A stretch of DNA of 64,000 nt from Mimachlamys varia (GCA_947623455.1 OX392530.1:37603405-37667404); one strand, 5' to 3'. Positions 13,259 through 26,899 are shown, numbered from the stretch's first letter. The notes: generated by a model not told the origin, from the sequence alone. A program made the numbers and translations.

Positions 13259-16200
13259 GTGAGTACGGCTTTATGAAATATAACATAATATTTAAACATG
13301 AATACGAAATCGGCTGTGATTGTAAATTTTCCTATTAAAGTATTAATGTTTTTTTCAAGCTTAAATTTCAGGGATAATAAAAAAGAGTACAATTCTAATT
13401 TTAGCCAAAGCTAGGAAATCGAGCTTGCCTACTTGGCCAGATTTTGGAAATGGAGATGACAAGAGGAAGGATACAGCACGTTCAAGTTCAGCGTCGCCTT
13501 ATTCTGATGGGCATACTAAGAAGAAACGCCGACGGCGCAATACAGCAGGATCCGATATATCATCGACTGGAAACGGAAAATGTCTACAGCAAGAATTGTT
13601 AGAGGAAAAGGTCTACATCGCAGACTTAGGGGAAGGCGACGACCATTCAATAGAAAGTGATGACGAATTCAACGTTTCAGAACTATTGAGATCGAGCATA
13701 TTTGATTTGGACTTGTGTGCGCCCGACGAAAGCTCCGATGGAGAATCCATCAGAAACTCTGATGTTGAATCAATATTTGAACAAAGTATTGATGCTGATA
13801 CAGAAAACGCAGATGAAGGCATAAAGGAATGCGAACAGCATTTGATAATACATGGAGCGGAGCTCTGTCCAAGATTTATTGCCAAATATGCCTTTCAGGA
13901 TAAAAAGAACTATTACACTAGTAGTCTCTCGTTTGACGAGCTGAACGCTTTGGTCCGGAAAGATCCAGGACGATTCAAGAGATGTACGCTGAAGATAGAA
14001 TCAGCTCACAAGGCGACATGTGAACTAATACAACCTGAAGGTGAATTGAAGGAAATAGAGATCAGCGGTAGATCTAAATGCGGAAAAAACTTCATGGAAG
14101 ACGAAGTGGTCGTTGAAATTCTTAACAGTGAACCAAAACAGCCTGATATCATACCTCGCCTTAACAAAAGTCTGAAGAACACTGGAGCACAGACAAAGTA
14201 CGGACAAGTTGTAGGTCGACTGAGTAGAAAACGATTTCGCGATATGGAACACCCAGTGTTTGTCTGTGGATTGGATGAGCTTGAATACCATTTAATGCGG
14301 CCGCTCGACAAAACCGTTCCTAAGTTGCACGTATTTAACCAACACGTTGAGAACAATTTCCAAGTTGAGGTTTACAACTATGACTCTAGTTCTTGCGATC
14401 TGAAATTCAGCAATGTTGTTAACATTAATCCTGCTCAAAAGTACAGCTACGTATTTCTTGTTGTATACATTCGCTGGGATGCTGTCTATCCTTTAGGAGC
14501 AGTGATCAAGGTCATGAGATCGGACGGCGGAATCAACAGTGGTTTGAAAATCCTAGAGCTACAGCATCAAGTACCAACAACCTTCAACTCTGATACGGTC
14601 CAAAGTGTTCAAAGTATCATGTGCACAATGCCGGATGAACCTGCTCCGATTCTGACAGAAGGAAGAAGAGACTTTTCTGAATTACTGTCCGTTTTCACGA
14701 TTGATCCAAAAGACTCAAAAGATCTTGATGATGGACTTAGCATTCGACGGCTTAAAGACAATGTAACTGAGGTTGGAGTCCACATTGCTGACGTTACAAG
14801 TTATGTACACAAAGGGGACGCAATTGACAACGAGGCGAAATCTAGGGCGACTACATTCTACCCAGGACAAGCAAAACGTCCCTACCACATGTTGCCTGAA
14901 CCACTTAGTCAAAATCTGTGCAGCCTACTCCCAAACAAGAAGAGACTCGCTCTCTCTGTGTTTTTGTACTTCAATGCTGAAGGAGAGCTTATCCGTCCAC
15001 GGACAAGCATACAACAAACCGTAATAAAATCAAGACGGCAGTTTACCTACCAGGATGTGCAAGATATAATCCTTGATCCAGCGGTCGAAGATGAGACCAC
15101 CTCATCTGATATCATGGATTTGTTTCGAATTGCAAAGAAATTGCGTTGGAGAAGACTAGGTGACCAGATGCATTCATTTCCAATAGAAGACGATTTGTTG
15201 AACGGGAAGGAAAGTGAACGAATGTTCGACACCCTAGAAGCCCATTTCCTTGTTGAAGAGTATATGATACAAGCAAACATGACCGCTGCCTCGCTGGTGT
15301 GCTCTAGCTTCAGGGACTGCGCTCTTTTGAGATGCCAGGATGCTCCCCCTCCTGAGAAAGTGAATCAGTGGCTGAAAGATTATCCAAGGATTGCTGATAT
15401 CATTTTGAAACTGCAGAACATAAAACCAACTCCAGAGCGACAACTTAAAATAGACAACGCTCCAAAAGCAAGGTACAGGGTCGTTATGGAGCTGCAAAAG
15501 TGGATTTGGTCGTGTTTAGAGCAACATGTCAAAGACGGGAAATATAGGGATGCATTGAAACTGATTGGAAGTGATGAATTCCATCCCGAACAAGCAATCG
15601 CATGGAATGAATGGATTAGTTTTCGGGAGCGCGCCGAGTACAAATGTCTTGGTTCTGTGAAAACCCGTAAAGAAAGGTTTCATTTTACACTCAATATTTC
15701 TCCATACACACATTTTACGTCGCCGATTCGACGATATGCAGACATAGTTATCCATCGCCTTGTCCACGCTGCCCTCAACAAACAAGACGTACCCTACACG
15801 CGTTGTGAAGTTGATGATATCTGTAACCACATCAACGAGGTTTCGAGAAGAGCAAAACAGTACAGTAAGCAGTGCAAAGCTCTACATTACGGCCACGTTC
15901 TTCGACGTAACCCTGCAATGTTCAATGGCTTCATAGAAAAAGTTTCCGATAAAAGCATTCAGCTTTGTATTCCAGGGATGCATGGTCTACCACAAAACTG
16001 CAGGGAAGTGCCACTCAACTTACTGGGTGTATCGGAGAAACCAAGCATAATAAAAGACCGAGATGACGACAGACCATTTGACATTTTGACTTTAGCCTGG
16101 CAAAAGCGACTCTACTCCCATAGAGGCTATGCTCCATCAACGAGAGGTCTAGAGAAGATTCGGATTGATCCACATCAGAGAGCAACCTTTCAACAATATA

Positions 16201-19200
16201 CGCGCTGGAAGGATCTGTTGAATGCTTTGGTGCATGGAAACATTAAATCGCTGGAGGCTATCTTAGCTGTGAACGCTGACTATCAGGAAGGAGACCAGCT
16301 GAGATCATATGTTCCGGCATGCACATCGACGGTCGTTGACGTAAGTTCAGAGGTTAGACAGGGAGCCATTACAAAGCATTTCTGTGAGTTCAGCATGTCT
16401 TTCAACCATGCTCAAATTCTATTAGTGCAGATAGGAGCAGAGCCACAGAAGGGGGTGCTGGTACCAACTCCTCAGATCTTGGAACTTACAAACAATTTGA
16501 AGCTGTGTTTACAGCACACACATGACCCTGTGAAGTACTTGGCCAAATATGCGACGAGAAAAACACATTCTGAAAACTACAAATCCATAGCCGAATATCT
16601 TGAAGTGTGGCTGTCCCTGGTACGCATGGAAGCTGCAACTAATGCGGGGCACGATGATGCAATCGTCGTCAATGACATCCCTGTTAAACTGAATGAAAAA
16701 GATGGTACTTTTTCGATGACTATGGATTTCTGTGAGGACAGAAACATTGAATTTAGTAGCATGTCAATGGACTTCATTCTGCATGGAAACGAAGATGACG
16801 AAAATAGCAATGAAACAAAGTACGTTCCTAGTTCAGACTTTCTTTGTCTGAAGTGTCCTTACGAAGTGGATGACGTCACTTACAGAGGACTAAACGGATG
16901 TCCAGGAGAAAAAAGGATATGGCTAGCACATGGTCAGGTGGATAAAATAAAGAAATTGAAGAAAAGGGAAAGAGTTGAAGTACATTTCTTGCTCCATCCG
17001 TCTAGCCAGAGCCTACCCCCACAACTGTTGAACAGTGAGAGGAAACCTAAATGTAGTGTTGAGATCATGGCGAAACCAGAATCAAACAGGTTTGTTCACA
17101 TTTATTCAATACGAAATTCCTTAAGTATCTAATTGATTTCTTAAACTTCATTGTAAACTTCTTTTTTTATTTTCAAATATCGTTATTTTATTACAATAAT
17201 TATACAAAAAGAAATTCAACTGTTTTATGTTCAAACCTAAATCAACTTCGAATCGATGTGATGAGATCTGAAAAATTAATTTATGGCATTGTTTTCCATT
17301 AATATTCATAGGAGGACGGAGGCTGCCTTGCTTTGTTTGGACAAGTCAAACGGGTTGGCGCAGGCAATAGCAATGGGATTCAAGATCCCACCGCTAGGTT
17401 TGTAATACACATTGTTTATTTAATTATCAATAAATCATAATTGAAGTATCACATTTTGACAGTTTCATACTTGTAGTATGATATGTTCCTAATCTTCCAT
17501 ATATCATAACATTCTAAAATATTTATAAAGAAATTAATACACACAAGAACAACAAATCAACTGTATTTAAAAAAGCGACAGGGAAAGACAAGGATTTCTG
17601 TCAAAAAGGGTAGCATATCACCTCAATAGCGGGAGGGTACTTCGGTGTAAAACTGTAATCTATGACATGTTCTTAATTCTAAACATTAACTTGTAGACAA
17701 AAATCACTTGGACTTAGCGAGGAGAATGGAAGCAGAAGTGGACGTAGTGGGTCTAGCCCGGAATAATACCAAGCAGTATCAGGCCATACAAAAGGCCCTT
17801 ACCAACAGATTTACCCTCATTCAGGGTCCTCCAGGTAATTTATATAATTGATATACTATCAAATCCATGTGATCGGGTTTCTATTGCTCCAGATCCCTGT
17901 ATTGATTTATATATTTTTTAAGATTTCACTAAGCTTTTATGAGAGCTAACGTGTCTAATTCGTGTTACTCTTTGTATTAGACACACGGCAAAATACTATA
18001 ACTATCGATGTCATAACTATTATCATAATCATGAAATAGTAACTAAAATTTTATTATTGTTGTCATTGCAAAACCATTAATATTTTTGTTGTTTTTAGGA
18101 ACTGGAAAAACATTCACTGGTATAAAACTGCTCTATCTGTTTACTAAACTGAACAGAGTGTGGCACCAAGAAGGCAACCCATTCAAGCAAGTTGTCTTTT
18201 GTGGCCCATCAAACAAGTCGGTTGACCTTGTTGCAAGTGAGTTTTTGGTTTTGCTTTTCTTTGAAGATATGTTCAGCATTGTATATCAACCAAATTATTG
18301 CAGAATACCATAGGAAGCATCGATTAATAAGACCCCTCGCGCGCTAATATCCGGGCCAACAAGGGTGATAAATATAAATAAAATAACTTGTTTCATAATT
18401 GTTGAAAAATAAATAAAAGTGATATCGATGATCTTGTTGCACCTGTGTTGATAAAATGTCACAAAACATTGAAATCATTGTAAATTATATTTTGTAGGTT
18501 GGACAAAGCGAAAACTTGGCGAGCATGCACCAAGAATGGTCAGAATGTATGGTTCTTCCCATGAATGTTTGGACTTCCCAATTCCAGGAAAGTTATTCTC
18601 TAGTAGATCGCGCAAAGCTAAAAACCGGCCAGACGAAGATCTGCAAGACATCGCTTTACATCGCCTGATCCGACAAGAAGGAAAACCTCATGCTGATGAG
18701 ATCTTGGTATTTGACAAATACTTTCAACAGTTCCGCAACTGCCCATCAATATCTGACCCTGATTTAGCGAAAACGTTTAAGGACAAACTGAAAGAATACA
18801 AATCTCTTTTGAGTAAGGCAGAACAAGAAGAACTTCAACACTATGATGTCATTTTCTGTACCACCGCCATGACTACTAACCTCAAATTCATCCGTGGCAC
18901 GAAAAACAAGATTTTCCAATGCATCATAGACGAGAATGGAATGTGCACCGAGCCAGAAAGTATCGCTACAATCATCGCTTCAAAAGCGGAACAAGTGGTT
19001 TTGATCGGAGACCACAAACAACTCCGACCTGTGGTCATGTGTCAGCACTCCGCAAAACTTGGGCTAGAGACATCTCTATTTGAACGATATTCAAAGAAAG
19101 CTGTATTGCTGTCAACACAATATCGAATGGTAAAAAATATTTTGAGTATCCCTTTAGTTTCTTTTATATGCATCTTTATATTAGGCGCTATATCAAAAGT

Positions 19201-21765
19201 GTATTGTTACCTCTTAAAAATAACTTTCGAACGTTGTGATTCTATTGTTCCTATTTCTCATAAACTAGGGGTATTAGAAACGTGGTTTATCGTCTAAATA
19301 ACTGTTCAATATTCCAGATGTATATCGAATTTCTTCCCAGCTATATTTACGACATTCACTAACCAAACTCTTCCATAGAAGAGGACTTACATACGGAAAC
19401 CCGTTTGTTCAATCTAAGATTTTCAATAAAATTTATTTAAGTGAAATAATTAATCTCTCTCAAAAACTCCCATCATGATTTTGATATTAATATGTCTGCC
19501 CGTATCTAAAACTGTCTTTACTGTTCGTTTTGTTTCAGCATCCACGGATTTGCGATTTTGTGTCAGCAGAGTTTTACAACAACAAGCTTGACACTGCTCC
19601 GTCTGTTGCATGGAAGGAGGAAAACCCACTTAGTATCTGGAAGTACCCTGATGTACCTCACATCTTCTGTCACGTAGAGGGAGAAGAGGAATACTTGACA
19701 GTTTCTACAGAGGAGGGAAACGAGCAGTCGTGCAGCAACAAAGCTGAGATTGAGAAAGTGGTGAGTGTACCGGGTTTTATTGTAGATGGTTTTGTTTTTA
19801 ATTCTCTCCATAAAGCATTGACTGAAACACAGAACAGTTTAATATCTGCTTTTTTATAATAGTTGTTTTCATAAAACCAATCCTGTCTGATTATTCCTTT
19901 TGAAAACACAACTTAATGTTATACACTAATGTATCAACTTGTTTGATATTGTAGTTGCAAGTTTTCCGGCGCATTATGAAAACAGAAGGAGTGAACCCTC
20001 GGTACATCAACGTCATATCCCAGTATAACTCCCAGGTTAACGCCATTAAGAAGGCGTTGCTTGACTCTGGGTTTATCAACTGCAACGTCAACACCGTCGA
20101 CGCCAGTCAGGGTAAATACTCCTCTTCTTTGATACGTATTACATAGTGTCTCTTCATGAGTTTCCATGTAATAGGAATTTTATAACTCTTCCTCTACGTA
20201 TTACGTAATGTGTCTTGTTATGTACTTTGTCCTGTGATTTTGCCATGCTATACATTGTAATTTCACTCGCCTAAAGGCTCGCGACATTCAATTATTTAAC
20301 CAGTGTAATGAATACAATGACACAAGTACACTCGTGTCAATATTATATGGAATCTAAAAACTCGTACATAATTCAACATGTCACGAGACTGTAGTCAATG
20401 GACTGTGGCAGGGTAAATACTATTCTTGTCATTGTCAATGTGATATAAATTTCATTAAATAAGTTCAACGATTCGATATGGCATCAGACTGAAGGCGAGT
20501 AAATTATTAAATTATTTAACGAGATTATAAATTCAACATCACATTGATAGGAGTATAAGATTATATTATCAAATATCTTATTTTACTTAATAAGCATGTT
20601 TAAATTCTTATATTCGTTTCCATATAAGGAAAGTAAATTTCTACTCTGATTGTACGACTTTCACTACAGATGCAATCATGTGACGTCTTTATGACGTCAT
20701 TTATTTATTACGTCACAATAGTGTAATTACACGTGTGTAATACTAAATTTATGACAAGATTGCACAAAATAGTAAAATGAGTCAGTCATGTGATAAATCT
20801 GTGTAATCATATAAGATGATGCCAACATGAAGATTGATGTTGTAAAAAACGGCGCATATCTATCTTAATTCGCTTCAGTGATACAACTTAACCTCTGCAT
20901 AGTTGTGAAATAGTAGTTTCTATATGTCCATGAACTATGTCCATTGATTGACGTAATTATTTAATGTGTTAATATTGGGACGTATTGTTAAATTGTTTTG
21001 AAAATCTTTGAATAATCCTTGTGCTCAATTTTTAACGTAAACGATTTATTGCAGTGAACGTGTATGTTCTGTTTTGATGATAAATGTACATCTCTTTATG
21101 TATATATCGCTTGCATTTAGGTGGAGAATGGGACTACGTCATTTTCAGTACCACCAGATCCCTGCTACACTACAAGATTGAACCGAAACCAACAATCGGC
21201 TGGTGTAAACAGAACCTCGGCTTTATCACAGACGAGCACCAGATTGATGTAGCGTTGTCCAGGGCTCGCAAAGGCCTTGTCATTATAGGTAGGTAAAAAC
21301 GTCTGTGCGTCCATGCTTATAAAGTTATACAAGAAACCGAAGAAACACCATTGTAAACATTGTTTCATTTTCCGGCCAAATGTCAATATAAATATAACAA
21401 GCTTTTTATCTTTCTATGGATATGCAGCATATTAAATAAATGAATATTAACAAAATTAAGCTGAAAATAACCTTACTAAGAAAAATATGCATATATTTAT
21501 TTGGATCTTTGTATTTTTTCACGACAGATTTGCCATTTTTTATTCAATTCTATACATGGGTGTTATGATTTCTTCTTTAGGAAACCAAAACTTGCTGCAG
21601 TGTGATCGAGTGTGGGAACGCCTACTGGATCACTATAGGAAGAGGGGATGTGTTGTTGACGCCAGCGACTTTCCACCTCGCTCCAAGACTCGGAATAGGA
21701 GAAGGAAGGGTGGTGCTTCCCGACAAACATCTGAGGAGTTTTACAACAATACCGACATGGGATAA
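7530..21765 (+). CDS. Gene A: HELZ2-like RNB exoribonuclease / UPF1-like helicase, 17 coding exons, 2255 aa
   Basis: Coding exons assembled by eye from GT-AG junctions and frame: 7530-8186, 8757-8796, 9775-9869, 10364-10573, 12169-12208, 12627-12745, 12927-13064, 13201-13258, 13405-17089, 17312-17397, 17697-17834, 18099-18236, 18498-19129, 19539-19760, 19955-20111, 21121-21288, 21581-21765. They total 6768 nt and the frame stays open to TAA. The start ATG has a strong context (A at -3, G at +4) and an in-frame TAA lies just upstream at 7509. Domains in order: acidic disordered N-terminus (1-150), helical TPR-like region (about 155-440), basic NLS-like cluster KKKRRRR (491-497), OB/cold-shock-like region (about 620-860), RNB (about 870-1260), S1-like and linker region, UPF1-type helicase (about 1720-2200), basic tail. 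By family knowledge it should degrade RNA 3' to 5' and unwind RNA using ATP. Unlike vertebrate HELZ2, it has no zinc fingers and no first helicase. Gene B, with identical exon phases, supports the model. Small-exon edges are the least certain part. Confidence 0.88.
8250..8568. mobile_element. MITE-like inverted-repeat element in gene A intron 1
   Basis: The ends are inverted repeats of about 55-60 nt: left arm CGATATACAGGGGTTACGCT, right arm the complement of ACCCCTGGATATCG. Both contain TCTACACCCCTGGAATAT. There is no coding capacity. It fills most of intron 1 (8187-8756). Confidence 0.6.
8797..9774. repeat. Gene A intron 2 with degenerate repeats and SINE fragment
   Basis: 8800-9170 and 9490-9640 are built from degenerate short repeats around GAAGTATGTAGTAATCAGAA. 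9205-9235 is CA-rich. 9640-9716 is the end of the SINE-like family described at 6895. No gene is seen. Confidence 0.4.
10730..10870. repeat. Repeat fragment with CGTCCTTC tract in gene A intron 4
   Basis: GGGTTCCGCCACAAAATGGC followed by four to five CGTCCTTC-like units. It looks like the end of an interspersed repeat; the family is not identified. Confidence 0.35.
11423..11960 (+). repeat. 46-bp minisatellite in gene A intron 4 with CRE/ATF-type word in every unit
   Basis: The period is 46 bp (TAATGGACGC at 11641 and 11687). I count twelve copies of GATGACGTAA, each within an imperfect palindrome GTGTTA...TGACGTAACAC. TGACGTAA is a CREB/ATF-type binding word. The intron runs 10574-12168. 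Minus-strand open frames here are repeat artefacts. Confidence 0.9.
13405..17089 (+). CDS. Gene A exon 9: giant exon with OB folds and complete RNB nuclease domain
   Basis: One 3685-nt exon encodes residues 453-1680. It starts after TTTTAG at 13404 and ends at the donor ACAG|GTTTGT; the frame happens to stay open to 17132 inside the intron. The RNB signature TIDPKDSKDLDDGLSI places aspartates D886, D892, D894 and D895 in the DxxxxxDxDD pattern that coordinates Mg2+ in RNase II/R/Dis3. The RNB hallmarks MLPEPLSQ..CSLLP, LVEEYMIQAN and HFTSPIRRYAD (from H1222) all follow in order. Upstream, EISGRSKCG...EDEVVVEIL...GQVVGRL and YIRWDAVYPLGAVIKV look like the cold-shock/OB domains that guide RNA into the RNB channel. 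The region after RNB (GFIEKVSDKSIQLCIPG) is S1-like. All expected catalytic residues are present, so an active 3'-5' exoribonuclease is predicted. Confidence 0.93.
17312..21765 (+). CDS. Gene A exons 10-17: UPF1-like SF1 helicase core and C-terminus
   Basis: Eight exons encode residues 1681-2255. Motif Q region and motif I read FTLIQGPPG|TGKT, with K1759; a phase-1 intron splits the Gly codon inside the Walker A loop. Motif II is IDENGMCTEPE (D1946, E1947), motif III VLIGDHKQLRPVV, motif IV region QYRM|HP across the exon 13/14 junction, motif V NTVDASQG (D2135) and motif VI VALSRARKGLVIIG. These are the UPF1/HELZ/MOV10 family motifs (AAA_11 plus AAA_12), and no expected residue is missing. 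The last exon ends in a basic Arg/Lys-rich tail (RNRRRKGG) before TAA at 21763-21765. The helicase is predicted to be active on RNA. Confidence 0.9.
18325..18372 (+). mobile_element. SINE family 2 tail fragment in gene A intron 12
   Basis: AAGACCCCTCGCGCGCTAAT and TCCGGGCCAACAAGGGTGAT match the complement of 1660-1700. Confidence 0.45.
20259..20512. mobile_element. MITE-like element in gene A intron 15
   Basis: Imperfect inverted ends ATTTCACTCGCCTAAAGGC and the complement of GACTGAAGGCGAGTAAATT bound about 250 bp without coding potential. Intron 15 (20112-21120) also holds a perfect CRE palindrome, TGACGTCA, at 20692-20699; the rest is AT-rich. Confidence 0.5.
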
Positions 21766-22448
21766 GCTTATTGCTGTCTCTATCCCTAGTACAACAGCAT
21801 TCTTTACCGTTGCGAGTACATGTTAGCCTTGTACAGATACCATATATTTTCATTTTGGTAACATTGACTCTGTAAATAGAATTATTTCCATTCATAAGTG
21901 ATACAAGTGTTTTTGAAGACATGGGTACAGTACGTGCGAATTGTGATGGGACGGATACGCGATAAGAAGAAAAAGGGGAGGGGACATGTCTTGTTTTGTG
22001 GGAGTGGGGATATTTAGTTGTTTCATGCATAAGTACACATTCGTATGTTAGCAGTTTAAATAGTCTTTGACGTTGTATTTGCTGTCGAGATCAAACCGCT
22101 ACATTAATACAATGTTATACACAATCAAATTCAAATGTTGTGAGGAGAATCAACAAAGCTGTAAAAAGTTTTATCATTCCAATATTTAATGAATTTATAT
22201 ATTGCACTATTTGTTTTTGCCTAGAAGGTGAAATATGTGTACAAAATTATTATTGTGACTTTTTTTCTATTTTGTCACAAATATTTTGTTTAGTTTAGTG
22301 TCGCCTAATATCATTGACACCGGTTATAGTCATTGTTGTCAGTAATCTCATGTGTCAAAGCAAGTAATGTACATTGTCTACTGTCAATGTATTGTAATGT
22401 GTTTATTTTTGTTTAACAAACTGTTACGTCTGTAATATAACCAAGTCA

Positions 22449-22462
22449 ATTAAAACATTAAA
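22449..22462 (+). terminator. Candidate polyadenylation signals of gene A
   Basis: Two overlapping-region ATTAAA variants (22449 and 22457) lie about 690 bp after the gene A stop. I saw no AATAAA between the stop and this point. The 3' UTR would be about 700 nt. Confidence 0.3.
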
Positions 22463-22469
22463 AAGAAAT

Positions 22470-25097
22470 TAGCTACGCAAAATCATCGGTATTTACATGT
22501 ACCATAAAACATTCAAGCAAAACTTTACATATGTTACACCCATATCGCAACCATTTATATTTGCTACAAACCTGTAGTAATATTAACAATATACTGGTAA
22601 TGTTATGTGTACATTTCAGTTTCCAATATCCAATAATTTACATTGGTTAATGCTGTTGCTTCTTAAAAGTACTCTCAGATACATACTACCATCGTTGATA
22701 ATAATTGTATTAATATAACCAAATCTTAATAATCGAAGCCCCCCATAGCAGCTATAAAAATGCTTGAAATTAAAATAATTGTTGAAGAATTAACAAGTGT
22801 TTACTACTCGTCATATCAACGATAAGTATGAGTGTAAAATTCTTCAGAGTTGTATACATCATATAAAATGCGTGTCTCTTTAAAAGATGAAAACCAATTA
22901 CAAACAACCATGTCATGTTGGTTAATTTAAATACATTCAGTTACAGTATCCTTGATTGATTTTTGGTTTTATGTAATTTAAATTTGCAGTTAGAAACTTT
23001 TCCCGTTAAAAAAAACATGTGTTTGTTGTAATCAAATAACTTCACATTTGAACTTTTGCTTCTAGTATTTGTCGAATCCCTGCAAAAAGTCAAACAAAGT
23101 TATCATTTATTTGCACATGAAATATCATTAGCGAAGGCAAAATGTGGAAATCAACACGTTTTTCCATTGGTAAGCCACTTTGATCAAATATATGATACAT
23201 AGCTTCAGAAGAATTGTCTGAGCATGCTAACATTATGTAATTATGACGCCATTTTAATTTCCGTCCATATTTTCATTTAATCTCATTTTTTTGTCACTTC
23301 CACGATAGTGTCCCTGTTGTTTTTATTGTTATAACTTGTTTATTGATTTTATAATCTCAAATGATTTTTTAACATCACTTTTTGTAAATATATATTGTCA
23401 CTTGCTGTCGTACATGAACGTGATTTCCATTTTTTGAAAATAGTTTATGCATTACAAGTATGTATCGTTACCTGCATTCGATTGTTGTAATTTTATGAAA
23501 ATGTTTTAAGCATAACTATGGAGTATGTAACCACAGTTCGTGAACCTGAAATCAAAAAGAGATAAATCAATTGTTTTCCGGTCTCAGGTCTAATCAAATC
23601 AGTCACTTTATATTTGATACACTTTTTTAAAACCTGTTTGTATTGTACAATTATATAAGAAATGCAAAAATCTGAAACCTGTGATTTGCAACCAGGGTAA
23701 AACCAATAAAACATGCTGGATGCAAGTTATCGCTTTGCTACAGTTAAAGGGATAAAAGTATTGCCATGTCCTGAAAGGATACGGTACTCGCGTGTTCAAA
23801 ACGCTTTTGGATTATGCGCCTATTGTTGGCAAAACAAAAAGTGACACTGGACCGATCTGACTTACTCTTATTAGTCTTTCATACATTCAATAGCATATAC
23901 ATCACCCAATAGTTATAACCATTGCACGCTTAGTGAGTTGATAATCATATATGTATGTATAGTAAATTATTAATAAACAATTCATTGCTAAGGAAATTAT
24001 AGATTAAAGTAATGAATTAATCAAGATTTTGCTTGATTTCTTATTATGGTATTATCTCTCTTTATTTACATGCTGTATGTATATAAAGTATATACAATTC
24101 AGATGATTGGTCTGCAGTTGCACGTAATCGTGATATGTGCCTAGCATGTATGGCACATTGAGAACGCCGTATGCACGTCATTAATTTCATAACAAATGTA
24201 AATAAATATCGCAAGTTCATAACATTCAACCAATACGACTTTTACGAACAGAATACACCATCCTTTACAGCGTGCACTTAAACATCATTTTTCTTGAGAG
24301 CAGCTGTTGGTTTTTGAAAATCATGTGCAGCTAACAATGGTTTATTGTTTGATGATTCATTGATTTATGTCTAAATGTTTTCTCTTTTGGACCAGAATTG
24401 ATATCAAAATGAATTAGATTTCCAAGATCATATCGTTTATCTTATAAAACATACATGTTTAACAAAATCCATACATAGACAGGCATAGTCTCATTCTAAT
24501 TGTAGTTTAAAAATTTTCGATTCCAAACTTTTTGCCCCTAGCATCACTGAGAAGTCTTAGGAGGACGAAACAGCTGTATGATGCAGTTTGATTATTTTTT
24601 CGGCATACTGTGTCTATTTATAGATTTAAAAGGTGCAGCATATGTGTTACGTCATTTTTTATAACAATCATTAATTTCATTAAATAAGCTCTGACAGCTA
24701 TATTTATCATAAATAAGTCTCTCGTTAGATGTTGATTAAGCAATATTTTCGATTAAAATAGCAAGTTACTAAAACATAAAAATGAATGCACTTGTATTCG
24801 TCACACGCTGATGAGGCAAATGTTATTTTCTATTCGAAGCCGTGATCAACGTGACACTATGAATTACCACAATGGTTGTACAGGTGTCCTTTTGCTTTAA
24901 AGTTGTTTGTTGACTTCTGTTTTGTATGTTTTTCAATTTTAGCCTTACTTAACATGTATAATTATTTAGCTTGATGTGTATTGACGTCATATATTATTTT
25001 ACTATAAATATGTTTAATGAATTATGAAATATGTGCCAATATTATTTTGTGCAGAATAGAAAAAAGCAACGTTTAACTGATATTACAGCTATATTGA
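22470..25097. other. Intergenic DNA after gene A, no feature seen
   Basis: AT-rich, only short chance frames, and no repeat or coding similarity that I recognise on either strand. Confidence 0.6.
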
Positions 25098-25309
25098 TTT
25101 TTTTTTTTTTTATTTATTAATTTTTTTTTTTAATGTTTAAAAAACAAATTTTCATATTGATAAAGAGAATTTGGCAATCATACAACAATCATGATAAAAG
25201 TTACTGCACCGAATATTTACCTTTTTTGTGGGTTCGGATGCTTGCGCACATGCAGTTCTACACGGGGGTGGGGGGGATCCGCAGTACCCGTACTTAACAC
25301 TTAGGAAAG

Positions 25310-25420
25310 TAGCCCAATGCCTTCATACTTCTGTTCGAGAAGTTGAACATCGAGCTGTCTTGATGAAGGGCGAATGCGCTGTCAACTGCCCTATCCAACC
25401 GCCTAGAGAGATGTTTATCC
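25310..25420 (-). mobile_element. SINE-like fragment shared by both flanks (also 181-290)
   Basis: The complement reads GGCGGTTGGATAGGGCAGTT then GACAGCGCATTCGCC, a tRNA-like head. The 181-290 copy is nearly identical, as expected from the flank duplication. Confidence 0.4.
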
Positions 25421-26899
25421 ATACAAATGAACGGAATATGGAATTTGGTTCAATTTCTTAATTTAATTAATTTTTAAATATCTTTCAAGTTACGCAACAT
25501 TCTGACATTTTATGTCATTTGTGTAGGTTCACAAAATACACACCAGAATATTTACGCGAAGGCAAAATCTCGCTTTTCACCCTTTAGATCAATTAACACA
25601 GTGTTGATATCGCCCTTAACATTTAGTAAACAATTAAACCTTGTCACCCCGATGTCAGTGGGACCTTAGATAAACTTTGAGTTATCCGATTATCCCAGTT
25701 ATGTGAGATATAATGTTTTATGTGAAGTTTGGTTGGAAACAAAGAAAACCTTCGAATTAAACGGATATTTCGTGTTATATGATTTTGAGATTATAATGTT
25801 CGAGTTAACCATATTTATAATGTTGTCCACGTATATTTGTTGTGATTCCTGTAATGATAAATTCGCCTGCTTTGCGAAAAAAATAAACGAAAATTGAAGT
25901 TCTGTAACAATTATTTTGACGTGTTTTCGCTGTTCAAATTTGATTTTAAATCTGCCTGCTTTATTGATGACATAAAACTGCGAAAATAAATGGGCAACAA
26001 AAATGTTGTTTACGTGAATTCGGTTTAATAATAATTCCGTCTACTTCATCGAGAGAGAAAAACGCGAGAATAAATGAGTAGCAAGAATTTATCTGTTAAC
26101 AGTGTTACGCTTTAAATAAATTAAGTGATACCATGATAATAATTGCACTACTTATAATTGTCATTCCACATAGTATTGTTATTGAATTTTACTTTATAAT
26201 GATTTGTAGAAAAAACTCACTTTTAATATACGTTTGATATTTACTGTTTATATATGGTAAACGTACTTGTTTAAGGTCTAATTTTTGTTAAGTCTTTTCT
26301 ATCATATTTGTTGATCTCATAAAAAGAATGCAAGACATTTCCACATGACAATAACAATGTACATAATTAATGTAATTGTAAGCTATAGCAAGCATACCAT
26401 TGTATACCACAACTTTATCATGAATTGAAATAAAATTTTGAAGAAAAAAAAAGAATTGAGTGTTATGTATTCTCAAAAATCGGAACACCATAACAACAAT
26501 ACAGTATCTGCGTCAACAAGGATTTAGTCTCCATCTAGCTTTTGGTATAGATATTAATATGTCTTTAATTCTATTTTAGACGTCGCCACGTAATTTTATT
26601 TTGGATGTCGTCACGTAATTTTATTTTGGATGTCGCACCCAAATTGTTTTGGGGTGTCGTTGTAGAAAAATTGTAACAATAGGTTTCTGTTGAACAAATT
26701 TATTTTTTTTTAGAAAAGAGCCCTGGTACGGTAAACTGTGGTCTGGGATTCGAATCCTGTTCTGTTCCTCTATTCTCTTTTAGAGGGAGGGGGACTCAGT
26801 TGTTGTGATTTCCTAATTACTTTTAACCCAAGAGTGCTACATTATGACGGATTGGTTTTATATTATCTTTGTTGCTTTTCATGTAAAGATGTATTCTTT

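Noticed and set aside
14006..15830. Several 77-116-codon minus-strand frames inside the RNB exon of gene A (and 41289-41753 in gene B)
   Set aside because: Shadows of the conserved plus-strand coding exon; they have no domains, and the plus frame is unambiguous.
17090..17132. Extension of gene A exon 9 to the stop at 17132
   Set aside because: The extra residues match nothing in gene B, and ACAG|GTTTGT aligns exactly with the gene B donor in the same phase.
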